Assembly: GCA_963556145.1 (NCBI GenBank)
Contig: OY744472.1
Location: 1,488,001-1,552,000, forward strand
DNA: 64,000 nt
From: Hygrocybe punicea
Lineage: Eukaryota > Basidiomycota > Agaricomycetes > Agaricales > Hygrophoraceae
Direction: 5' to 3'
Shown here: piece by piece, positions 54,938 to 64,000 of the stretch
Position numbering within the stretch: the stretch's first letter is position 1
Layout: every line of letters begins with the position of its first letter
The notes under the pieces: model-generated
Seen by the model: the letters and a program-made list of their open reading frames with translations, nothing else
Databases searched by the model: none
What the model was told of the DNA's origin: nothing
Made by a program: the position numbers and the translations under genes

Positions 54938-55236
54938 AATGTGAACCGAATTTAGGGCAGAAGGTTGACGAAGTTGTGATTAGCATTTGATTCGATAATG
55001 ACAAACTATTATTTTATTTTTCTACAGAGAAGGCTAAGGTAGAAAAAAATCACCGTGTTATCATAGACGTCTGAGAGTAAAATGGATCTTGTTGGTGGAA
55101 CCGAATTTTCTAAAATTGCGAGTTGGTAGGAGAGCAGAAGCAGATTTGAGGTTAGTGGCATTTCGACTTGAGCAACAGGTATGATATCCATGTGTGGTCA
55201 TCTAAAGCATTACAGAGAAAACATGTACGTTGAAAG
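54938..55236. other. Intergenic between convergent genes
   Basis: AT-rich sequence between two genes whose 3' ends face each other. No structural gene seen; presumably both 3' UTRs. Confidence 0.5.
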
Positions 55237-56560
55237 CTAGGAAAAATGGGCCCGCAAGAAGGAACTTGAATGTGAATCCTCATCAACGGCAAATAAATAG
55301 TTCAACACCCCAGCTAACCTCACCCCCGCCATCGCTAACAGTTTCTCCACAACCCATCTCTCACTGATAATCCCCGCATACTCGGGTGTGTCAAGCTCCA
55401 AGTAGGGCAACGAGCTCCCTATGCCATTCACAGAGTGAACGGACGCTGGCTCTTCCGGGTGCGAGCAAGGTTCGTCCACGACCGAAAAGCGGTGGTGCTT
55501 GTAGGGCGGCTTATCGAGCTCACTGGGCCAGATCAAGTGGCAGTTCAATGCATGGATTGGTTTCGCCCAGTGGTAAGGGCACAAAATGTCATCATCCGTC
55601 TGATCAGCGTTGTTGCGTTCACTGAACCCAGACGACAGGACTTGTTGCCACAGTCTACTAGAAGAGTGAAGAGGAGCAGAGGCGGCTGGGCAAGAAAGCC
55701 AGGATGGAACCTCATTACGCCACATGCCCAGTATGCCCTGGTACATGATGCGGCGGACGTACGGGTCGTAAATAGTCCCTCTGAGAGCGAATTCAATTTC
55801 AGGGAAAGGGAGAGGACGGCTGTAGTTAGATGGGATAGTGCGGAGGCCTTTGGCAATGAGGAGATTGTCCCAAAGGGAGTGGAGATCTAATGCAGAAACG
55901 GTTCCTCTTGAGTACCGTACAAAGTTGCTTTCGGACTCACTGGTTACCCGCCCATCAAACTTGACCTTGACTGAATTTCCTCCCCGATCTCGGCCCGTTA
56001 AATGGAGCGGCATGTGCATGTCGCCCAAGAAGTGGATCAAGAACTTTAACGATTCGTTCGCCAACTCGTGGTGGTCGTTCGCCGGCTGTGCAGTTATTCG
56101 CCCGTCCTGCCTAGCCTCAATCCAATCTTCCAGGATTCCAGTGACGTTCCTGACCGCACTGAGAACGTTTGCGCCTTTCTTGCCCGCCCAGCCACGATCA
56201 CCGGGGAACAGACAAGTATCGGGAGGATGGTCTCCGAGAGCGCCGATGTAGTGCAGAGCTGCGGACCACCGCATTTTGTAGCGAACCTTGTCGGCCCACG
56301 TAGCGACGGGTGCTAGGTGGCAGAGCGGAGCCTTGGGGTTCGTGGACGTGAAGTTGAGAATGTCGCACATGAGGGGAAAGACGCTTGGGTGGAGGTGTAT
56401 TTGGGCGATTGTCGCGACTATTTCGTGCCCTGGGACAGTGGGATGGTTAGTGCAATGTTGAGTTGAGGAGTAGAGTGGAATTTTCACCGGCTGCTCCCCA
56501 TCCAAAGGCTGGGGGAATGCAGCACAACACTGCTGCCGCTAACGAGGATGCGACGAGCAT
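55237..56560 (-). CDS. Secreted S1/P1-type nuclease
   Basis: Zinc-dependent, single-strand-specific nuclease/3'-nucleotidase. Two exons, 56560-56488 and 56429-55237 (58-nt intron GTGAAA...CCCAG, CTAAC branch), 421 residues. A signal peptide (MLVASSLAAAVLCCIPPAFG) is followed by WGAAGHEIVATIAQ; the tryptophan at the mature N-terminus and the GHE histidine are trinuclear-zinc ligands in this family. Further ligands: ATWADKVR (Asp), ALHYIGALGDHPPD (His), LIHFLGDMHMPLHL (His, Asp, His), GRDRGGNSVKV, LDLHSLWDNLL (His, Asp). CPYHWAKPIHALNCHLIWP matches the C-terminal substrate-binding part. All metal sites are present, so an active enzyme is expected, secreted or vacuolar. The last 60 residues extend beyond the catalytic domain and contain a short hydrophobic stretch. 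Confidence 0.93.
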
Positions 56561-56817
56561 TGCGGAAGAAGTAACTAGAAAAGAGAGAAAAGGATTATCT
56601 TACGATGGACAGGACAAAGACGATGAGCAGTGGGCCAGAGGCACCCAAAAACACGAAAAATTTGTCATTCCGCTGCAGAAAAGTTACGTCGGACGCTACA
56701 ATCTACCAGGGATACCGCAAAGCCATCACGCCCACCGCGACAAGCGCGTAAACGAGCAAGAAATTGAATGGACCAAAATTTTAAACACTACAATGTTGCA
56801 ACAAACCGGCCAGGATT

Positions 56818-58172
56818 CTACCTTGTGTTATTCGCTTTAGCTCTCAATCCCCACCATACCGTATTCTGAGGTGCAGCCACCACCTTCTCCCATCCACCGT
56901 CATCACCCTTGCAGACCCTTGTCAACAGCGCAGCCTTCCTCGCCCACGCCTTCGCATTCTCCAAGTCCCCGAGCGCGCAATATGCCTTGCAAAGACGCTG
57001 ATAATGCGCAGGCCAAACATTCTCAGGACATATCTGTTCGGTCTCTAGCATGTCCACAACGTATTTGCTCTGTTTAATGATGAGGTCGTCTGGCAGGGAG
57101 GCGTTCGCTATCCAGGCCTTCAGCTCGGACTCGTTGTCTGGATCGGAATCAATGGTGCGGATTAGGTTCCGGCGGATGTCGCTACGGCGAGACTCCTGGG
57201 GCGGCAGGCTGCACGACCAGCAAGTGCATGTGAAAGAATATTTGGCCAAGAGCTCTGCTTGGCGGTCAGCACGTGGTCGATCAAGGTCCGTGTACTGTAT
57301 GCAAATTTCTTCTCCAGCGCGGATGGGACGGATGGCGATGATTTGCCCCACGAATGAATCAAGCTTCCAATGAAATTCTGCATTAGGGGAGCAACTGTAT
57401 TTTTTTCATCACATCGCTGAGCATCAGAAAGGAAGGATTGTAAGAGCGAAAAGGAAGGAATTCACCTGTGGTTGATACGGGAGATGAGGGAGCATATGGC
57501 TCCATATGAACCATTATACCCAGGCAGCGCACCGATACCGATGGCGTTTGTGTTGAATATGCCCCGGATCGTGGGTTGATCGGGGCCTTTGCAATTATGC
57601 AACTCGTAAAACTGATATTCAACGGCTCCAAGTCTTTTCACGAGCAACTCCAACCTATTATCAGGGTGGAAGCTGCTTGGAGCACCCTTTTGCAAGGGCA
57701 TCCCGATGGGGAAAATGATGAGAGGCCGTTCGGCGATGATGAGGTCACCAGGGTTAATGTCGGCGGTAGCGAGTACACCCTGACCCTTTCCTGGGACAGA
57801 GGTTATGCGCATAGGGCAATGAATGGGTAACGTGTACGGAGCAGGGAAATTCGGTAGGGCGAGTATCGCTTCTTTCGTGCAGGGGAACATGAGTGCCACC
57901 GTTGGGGGATCGAAAAAGGAGCGGAGCTGTGAAACCAAGGGCAGCGAGGTCACCACCCAGTTAAGACCGACTTTCTTGACGTCGAAGTCACCCATTGGAA
58001 GGCCCGTATCTTTCGAGGAAACGCGTCCGGTGGGGATCGCGACGACTTTCGCTGTCGTGGCCGGCACAGGAGCAGGCGTTGGAGCATCGGGGGCAGGATT
58101 GGAGTCGACGACGGGCTTTGCGGCGTCTTTGCAGGACTTGTGCGCCTTGGACAGCAGAAAGCCTCGTTTCAT
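56818..58172 (-). CDS. SET-domain protein (putative lysine methyltransferase)
   Basis: Two exons, 58172-57466 and 57394-56818 (71-nt intron), 427 residues. After a Pro/Ala-rich leader, ITSVPGKGQGVLATADINPG begins the SET domain, with EERPL-like IIAERPLIIFPIG, a long SET-I insert, the AdoMet/lysine-channel motif SRINHSCSPNAEF (split by the intron) and GEEICIQYTDL. A post-SET-like FTCTCWSC follows, then helical repeats (MLETEQICPENVW, YCALGDLENAKAWARKAALL) resembling a TPR. No MYND finger is present, so it is an SMYD-like type common in basidiomycetes. Substrate unknown. It is divergent from the HPM1-like gene, sharing a 178-bp intergenic region. Confidence 0.88.
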
Positions 58173-58350
58173 GGCGGGCAGTGAGTACTAGCTAGTGGTT
58201 GCGGCGGGGTTCAAAACCACAGAGAAAGCCCATAGTCGCCAGTGGCCACAGTCGCCAGTGGCCACTGGCCAACCGATACCCGGGAGGGATTGCACTGACT
58301 AGCCCCTGAAAACAATAAGTACGGGTCCCGCCTCGACATTTCCAATATTC
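58173..58350. promoter_or_regulatory. Bidirectional intergenic region of SET and HPM1-like genes
   Basis: 178 bp between two divergent start codons, so it must hold both promoters. It contains a direct repeat CAGTGGCCAC (twice, with AGTCGCCAGTGGCCACAGTCG between 58229 and 58267). No clear TATA box. Confidence 0.45.
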
Positions 58351-59749
58351 ATGTTCACCTTCAACTTCGACCTCGACGATGCAGACGTTGACGACGTTGA
58401 GCGGCCGGAAGCAAAAATTGTCACGGAGAATTTCGCCGCACAGACGGTCACGGAACCCGATGCGCCTTTTGCAGAGATACCACTGGATCAACTGGTCTGT
58501 TCGCTCTTCATCTCTCTACGATTGAGGATATTGTTGATGTAAAAGTTCAGTTAGACGCGCTACCGCCTCTGATTTCTTTCTCGCCGTTGGTCATTCCACT
58601 CTCGTCAGGACGAACACTGACCCTTGCTCGACGTGACCTATTCGATGCGCGATTTCAGTTGATATCCGAAGTTGACGATGGGGCTCAAGAAATAACAACC
58701 GACTCTTTAAATGTAATAAACACGGCGGTGTCCCCATCCATGCTTGATTTCCTCGACAATCCGTCAGATCTCGTTCCTGGTGTTTACGAAGGCGGTCTCA
58801 AAACGTGGGAATGCAGCCTCGATCTAGCCAACTACCTGGATAGTACCGAGCATAGGGACGTACGGGGAAAGAGGGTATTGGAGGTGCGTATTGACTTTTC
58901 ATCGTAAAAACGCGAGCTCATTCCCCTTAGATCGGTTGTGGAACCGCCATTCCTTCATTGTACCTCTTGCACGAAATCTTTTCCTCGGAACCGTCTCAAC
59001 AGGAGGGAAGAACGGAGACCAGCTTTCATTTGCAAGATTACAATGCCTCAGTATTTGATCTCGTCACTATGCCCAATATCCTCCTGGCGTGGTGTGCGTT
59101 TTCATTTGAGAGAAATAGATGTGGCGATCTGATACCTCTCTCACTAGACATGTCACCTGCTTCTGCATACTACCGTACTACCGAATTATCTCATCCTTCC
59201 CCTGTCGAATCAGAGTGCTCATCGCCGGCCGAACTGCCGATTACACCCACTTTGACTGCTGCATTCCGAAACTCTTTGAAAGAACTCGGGATATCTCTGA
59301 GATTTTTCTCCGGATCATGGAAAAATGTTGACCTGCAACACTGTGGAGGACGTTATGACGTTGTACTATCTTCGGAGACGATATATAAACTGGAGAGCAT
59401 GGGTTCGTTGGTGGGACTGATGAGCGACGCGTGTGGTTTTGGCGCAGGTGATGCTGAGATACGACTACCGCCGGCAGAGACAACTCTCGAGAGGGCGACA
59501 ACCAAACTGTCTCTCTCGGACCAGCACACATACCTATGTCTCGTCGCAGCTAAAGTGCTTTACTTTGGTGTTGGTGGGGGTGTCGCTGAATTTGTGCATG
59601 CAGTCGAGAAACGGGAGTCTTATGATGGGCGAGGTAGGGGCGAGGTAGAGACGGTGTGGGAGCAGCACGTCGGGGTCGGTAGGAGAATCATGTGCGTAAA
59701 ATGGGCAGCTCCGATAGAAGGAGGAAGACGCTGTGATATGCACGAGTAA
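58351..59749 (+). CDS. HPM1: Protein-histidine N-methyltransferase (HPM1/METTL18-like)
   Basis: Class I AdoMet-dependent methyltransferase; the yeast and human relatives methylate a histidine of ribosomal protein uL3 (RPL3). Exons 58351-58494, 58551-58883, 58931-59749, total 431 residues. The N-terminus is acidic (MFTFNFDLDDADVDD). Then SFSPLVIPLSSGRTLTLARR and DLFDARFQLISE, VPGVYEGGLKTWECSLDLA, motif I split by intron 2 (GKRVLE | IGCGTAIPSLYLL), DYNASVFDLVTMPN (acidic end of the Rossmann fold), SLRFFSGSW, YDVVLSSETIYKLESMGSLV and VGRRIMCVKWA. Introns are 56 and 47 nt. A roughly 60-residue acidic/Ser insert (HPSPVESECSSPAELP) lies between core strands. The frame is intact. Methylation target is inferred from the family. 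Confidence 0.9.
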
Positions 59750-59889
59750 TTCTACTAGTTATGCTAGCTAGGGTCTTGAGCTGCGCAAGCCTTGCAGGGT
59801 CATTGTTTCCTCCAGGAAATGTTGGGCCAAAGACTTTGCGGTGCATCCAACCAACGACTAGGAGCAGAACTCCACCGGCTATGAAGACC
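59690..59889 (-). other. Possible exon of a small single-pass membrane protein
   Basis: Minus-strand frame after a splice-acceptor-like TTTTTGTAG: VFIAGGVLLLVVGWMHRKVF, then FPGGNNDPARLAQLKTLASI, ending near 59690 and overlapping the HPM1-like 3' end antisense. One transmembrane helix followed by a basic stretch looks like a small tail-anchored or mitochondrial protein. An upstream donor GTCAGT at about 59937 is plausible, but I could not find a start codon with confidence. Confidence 0.25.
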
Positions 59890-60752
59890 TACAAAAATGT
59901 TGACCAAAAAGACAGTACAGATTCAACCACGTACTGACCTCATGCTTAACTTCACCTCCAGTTCAGTATTCAGTCCACCACCACCTGCTCTGGCTTGTCA
60001 ACGACCCGACCTTCAAGTTGGAACAATGCAAGAATCGGCACAATATATACTGTATGCCGTATTATCAACATCAATTATCATAACCGTGTTTGGCTGACGT
60101 ACTGGGTCACTTCATCGCACGAGGCATTTCATGGTGGAAGGCAATGCCCAGGGGGTCCAAAATGGTTCAAGTCGGCGTTTTTCAGGATTCCAGGCAGACC
60201 ACACTGGAGGGCAACCTCAGTCCATTTCGCCATAGAGAAAGATGGGAGATCAGTCTAAGCCCGGGGCCCTTCTGAAGGTAGTGGTGGAGATTCTGGCTTG
60301 GTTGGCAATATGTATCAGCATATCAGCAATAAGGCAGCAAGTTCGCAACGGCCAAGCCCATTGATCAATCCTTTATCCACGATTCAACAACTTGAACTTC
60401 GTTGCCATGCATTGGCTTTGTATGCCGCTGGGTTGACGTTGCGAAGAGAGGGGTATCGACAACTACTTGGACGGCGCAGTGTAAGGCACGTCAAAACATC
60501 ACTTCGATGTTCGATGTAAGCCGTAAAGTCACAGAGCGTCGGGACGTTCAGCGATGCCCATCAAGGTGGAAACTGACCAAATAAGCGCTGACTTGCCCAG
60601 GGCTTGCCAATGAAGGGCTCTCAGTTTGCAACCACTACCATCACGTACGCCGATCCTTTTACTTCAGCACAAAACTTAACAGATAGGTGGTACTAGGCGT
60701 TCATAACTCACCGACAGCAACTCACGTCGTGTTCCTCGATCGATCTGCTGCG
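59890..60752. other. Intergenic, nothing convincing
   Basis: Short frames only. Probably holds promoters for the helicase gene to the right and, if real, the first exon of the small minus-strand gene. Confidence 0.35.
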
Positions 60753-63700
60753 ATGAGCACAACTTTGCCTCTTAGCCCGGCATTAGTCCTTTGTCCTGAG
60801 GTACTAGAAAAGGACCCCGCACGTTTTCAGCGCGCTTTAGAAGATATCCACGATGCAATATCTGAGGACAACTTCGAGTCGGCGATTGAGGAAATGCTAT
60901 CTCGAACATTTTTGTTGGAACTGGTTCTGTCGGGCAAGTATATGTAGCCCACATCGCCCTCGTTCAACCAGTAAATTCAACCTTTCCACAATAGCGGCCG
61001 TCGACCAGTCCCATCTACCAAGTTTGATTGTTGATCACTTTCCAATGAGTGCGGGTTCATTTATCGTCTCTCCCGCTGCAAAAATTATATCGAGAGTTTC
61101 ACTTTTTTTGTGGTCTCTCGACTCTCACCATCCGGATGAGATCGCTCGTTCCATCGACCACCATCGACGATCGGTTGAGCTGGCGCTGCCGGTTCTCCAA
61201 GAGCTGGCTTCATTCTTGGACCCACACTTGAACATGAACATGTGGCGAAGGGACCAGGATATGCATGGCGATGCCAGCAGCATCAAATCCATTCATTTTC
61301 ACAATTTTGGTGTTCCCATCCCTAGCACGCTTGCAGACGCCGAGTCCCTCTCCGTTGAGATTTTGCAGAACCAGATGGTATCACTTCAGGTCGCAGGGTC
61401 GTCGGCTGTCCGTTCTGACGTTCGCTGACTTTCTACGGTCATAGTTTTATCTCACCACTCTCCGAATGCCATGTATCAATCAAGCTGTGAAGAAAGCATA
61501 TCTATCTCAAGTGCCATCTACCGACCATCAGGCACACAGATCAAATGTTGCGCCGTCAAACGAGCCCGTTTCTTCAGTTTATCCCAACGTGCAGCCTATG
61601 AACGCTGCTCTATATTTTGATGACGCCAATGGATTCGGCGATTGGAGAATTCTAATATCCACGAATGCGGAGGGTTATTTACGGAAGGCGCGCAGGAAGA
61701 ACCCCAAGTCACTGAGAATCATTCTCAAGAAGATCAGGTGAATAGTCCCCCATCCCAAGCATTACATTCCCCTCAAATACACCACAGGGAACTTTCTGAA
61801 GGGCATTTCTCCGATGACAATCACAAGAGGTTGAGCGGTCCTGACGTGGGTGTCCCAGTCTATGAAGCGAAGCTGACGCGCGATTTGCGGCTTGTGGTAT
61901 GAAGTTTTTTTTAAAAAACTCCCCTTGGCCTTTGAGACTGAAACACCTTCTAGTATCAAGTTGATTGCATTCCCCAATACGGTAGTGATGTCAGTGGATT
62001 CCATTTTCCGCGACGAACTTCATTCAACTCAGAATCTAGGTTGAGCGTCAAGGTAAAATAATGTCTTTTCTGTAAATAACTATCATCTGGGGTGACTTTC
62101 TGGATTGGCTTGCTAGTCCTCCGGATTTTCGGGATATATACTCACGCTCAGCTCCGCCTAAGTTTGTGGAACTCAATGAGTTATCAGCTCTGCAGCAAAG
62201 GTCGGGAGTACAGGCGCAGGTATCCCACAGATGCCAGCAGCAACCTCATGATTCAGTGCATGACCACTTCTTTCAGATGTATTTTCCGAAATCGACCCCG
62301 TCCAAACGGGGATAGCATTCTACCTGCGTCGTTCCCTCATTTCATGGAGCTTAATCCTGAAGTGGATGTACCCGAAATACCCAGTGAAGATTTGAACGAG
62401 GTTAGCCCATTCGTTTCTTTACGTTGTACTTATCTCAGTGGTTCTTATAGCTTCATTCCTTACTGGTGTACGTCTCGCTCGACGATACTCAATACTCCAA
62501 TTAATCATCCTTTAAGCACGCACAAATTTATACCGTTCTCCCAAGTATGAATTGCTGAAACATCTCTGGTGCCCAGACTAATTTGATCAATGTGACTGGC
62601 AGACATTTTGGAACAGTGAGTTCCAAGTTCTCGGTGCATGATTTGTGGGACTTACGTTCCGTTTAGGTATAATCGCCGACCAGGATGTCGTCCATGTATT
62701 CCACTTAAAGTGTGTTTGTTGTTCTGCATATGCGCCATCTCATGCGTTTTACCCAGTCCGCAAGAAGAAGAAATAGTGCACCATCAACAGTCCTGTTATG
62801 TTCTTGGACGCAGTGGTACAGGGTAAGGGAAACGGAAATTAAAAGCCACAACTCGAGATGCACGCTCTTACTCCTATAGAAAAACGATCACCATGGCCCA
62901 CAAGATATTCTTCAAGGAGATGTTTGGGGAGTGGAGTGACCGCGAAGGCTTGGATAAACACCGCCAACTCTTTGTAACCAAGTCGAGGATGTTGGCGAAG
63001 AAGGTCAACGAATTTTATTCTAACTTGAAGAGATCTCAAGCCACAGCTGGTCTTTCTCTTCAAGCATTGGTTGAACTTGCGAAGACACAACCCGACAAAC
63101 GGGATGACAAGGGCTTATTGAGCTACTACGACGAACCTGAATGGCGGCCGAATCTCCCACGTCGATTTAGCCTATTGAAAAACGAGAACTTTCCGTTGTT
63201 CATTACATTCGACGATGTACGTCCTATTTTGTCTACATGTTGCCGTGACCGTTTATATTCCTCCTTTACGAAAGCTATGCACTCAACTGGAGGCCGATAT
63301 TGTAAATGCACTCGATATGGTTGGCAACAAGCGTTCACTGCGTGAGGACATTGCTTCAGATACACGACCATTGTAGTGACATGCTTCTCCCAGCGTCTTC
63401 GTGGCGGCCTGCTACACTAATCTCGCCACGTCGTTTTGTCGAATTGTATTGGTCTCACTTCCCGAGAGAGCTTACCAAAGGCTTGGGTTAGGATGTTTCT
63501 TATCATCTTCCGAAGCCATGGTTCATCTCGCGTGTGTAGATCCTTCGCAGGTGTTCAGCGAATTCATGGGTGAGAAAGTTGCACGTCTTTAGGCACTCGG
63601 TTTGAAAACCGCACACAGGGGTAATCAAGGGATCCAAGGAAGCCCTCGCGACGGAAGAACGTATTCTGGACCAAGAGACTTATGAAAAGCTTAGCGTTCG

Positions 63701-64000
63701 CTGTTACTGGACTTTCGCTACTCAGAGGAATAGAATATACCGTCTTTTCCAAGCATACCTGAAACAAAAGCGCAAATACGGTGATTATGACATGGCTGAT
63801 AGGCAAGTGTACTGGCTGCCTGGAGAGCATCTTTTTAATCATCCTGCCGCAAGAACATATCGTCTCATCGATGCAATACAGAAATCTGGTGTCCCTGGCC
63901 AGAAAATTGATTATTTGTGCGTTTTCTCTTTCTTTCCGGGAAATCAAACAGATGAACCTTACAGGTATGTTGACGAGGCCCAGGACAATTTGCTCATTGA
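60753..64000 (+). CDS. TRANK1-like superfamily 1 (UvrD-type) helicase, 5' part
   Basis: Large P-loop protein resembling TPR-and-ankyrin-repeat protein 1-like helicases common in agaricomycetes; cut by the right edge. Start MSTTLPLSPALVLCPEVLEK. Exons I could phase exactly: 60753-60933, 60995-61377, 61445-61737, 61788-61896, 61954-61989, 62040-62052, 62117-62219, 62277-62400, 62451-62467, 62517-62544, 62603-62615, 62667-62709, 62757-62822, 62880-63216, then 63275 onward with less certain joins. Diagnostic segments: DVERQVLRIFGIYTHAQ, KFIPFSQTFWNSIIADQDVV, Walker A LGRSGTGKT (split by an intron), ELYWSHFPRELTKGL, VFSEFMGVIKGSKEAL, YRLFQAYLKQKRKYGDYDMA, VPGQKIDYLYVDEAQDN (Walker B). Two introns appear to be GC-AG. 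ATPase motifs intact; substrate unknown. Confidence 0.85.

Noticed and set aside
60298..60584. Plus-strand 60-73 aa ORFs before the helicase gene
   Set aside because: No domain, no phased join to the first helicase exon, and overlapping alternatives in other frames.

Overview
The window looks like nuclear DNA of a filamentous basidiomycete, probably an agaricomycete. The evidence is genes with many introns of about 50-70 nt, AT-rich Helitrons with fungal domain architecture, Ty3/gypsy Gag proteins of basidiomycete type, and a conserved right-hand block of single-copy genes (VPS26, an S1/P1 nuclease, a SET protein, an HPM1-like methyltransferase and a TRANK1-like helicase). There is no bacterial-style organisation. 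I saw no rRNA or tRNA gene.

The layout has two parts. From 1 to about 51.75 kb is a transposon island made of elements nested inside elements. (a) 1-3167 holds the 5' end of a decayed gypsy element read leftwards (LTR, primer-binding site, Gag, start of protease). (b) 3.67-24.2 kb is a leftward Helitron whose Rep-helicase gene is split by a 379-bp MITE and by an 11.85-kb LTR element (9355-21206). That LTR element has 99% identical LTRs and the 4-bp duplication ACGT. It encodes a Gag but no polymerase, and it carries, antisense to Gag, a three-exon gene for a coiled-coil protein with a Zn2Cys6-type cysteine cluster. A 6.74-kb near-palindromic foldback element (10503-17242, 9-bp duplication GTAAACGGC) lies inside the 49-nt first intron of that gene. 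(c) 25.9-34.9 kb is a 173-codon host reading frame cut by a short-LTR element (26032-34324). One LTR of that element is cut by a hAT-type element (28525-34304), which in turn is cut by a three-LTR composite (28571-33431). (d) 36.2-38.8 kb is a further short-LTR element. (e) 40.8-42.8 kb is a 125-codon frame split by a hAT-type element with a perfect 8-bp duplication. (f) 44.65-51.75 kb is a solo gypsy-type LTR containing a 5.5-kb hAT transposon with a decayed transposase, and a second, smaller insertion.

From about 51.9 kb to the right edge is ordinary host sequence: VPS26 (retromer), a conserved protein with a pRiA4b ORF3-like region, a secreted S1/P1 nuclease, a SET-domain protein, an HPM1/METTL18-like protein-histidine methyltransferase, and the 5' part of a TRANK1-like superfamily 1 helicase that runs off the edge. 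They have unrelated housekeeping or secretory roles and no sign of a gene cluster.

The observations most worth following are the palindromic foldback element sitting in an intron of a transposon-borne gene, the pol-less gypsy element with an antisense Zn-cluster gene, and the family of short-LTR elements that share a tRNA-like primer site and proline-rich ORFs but have no recognisable polymerase. Removing each insertion together with one copy of its duplication restores reading frames exactly in at least four cases, so the order of nesting is well supported.
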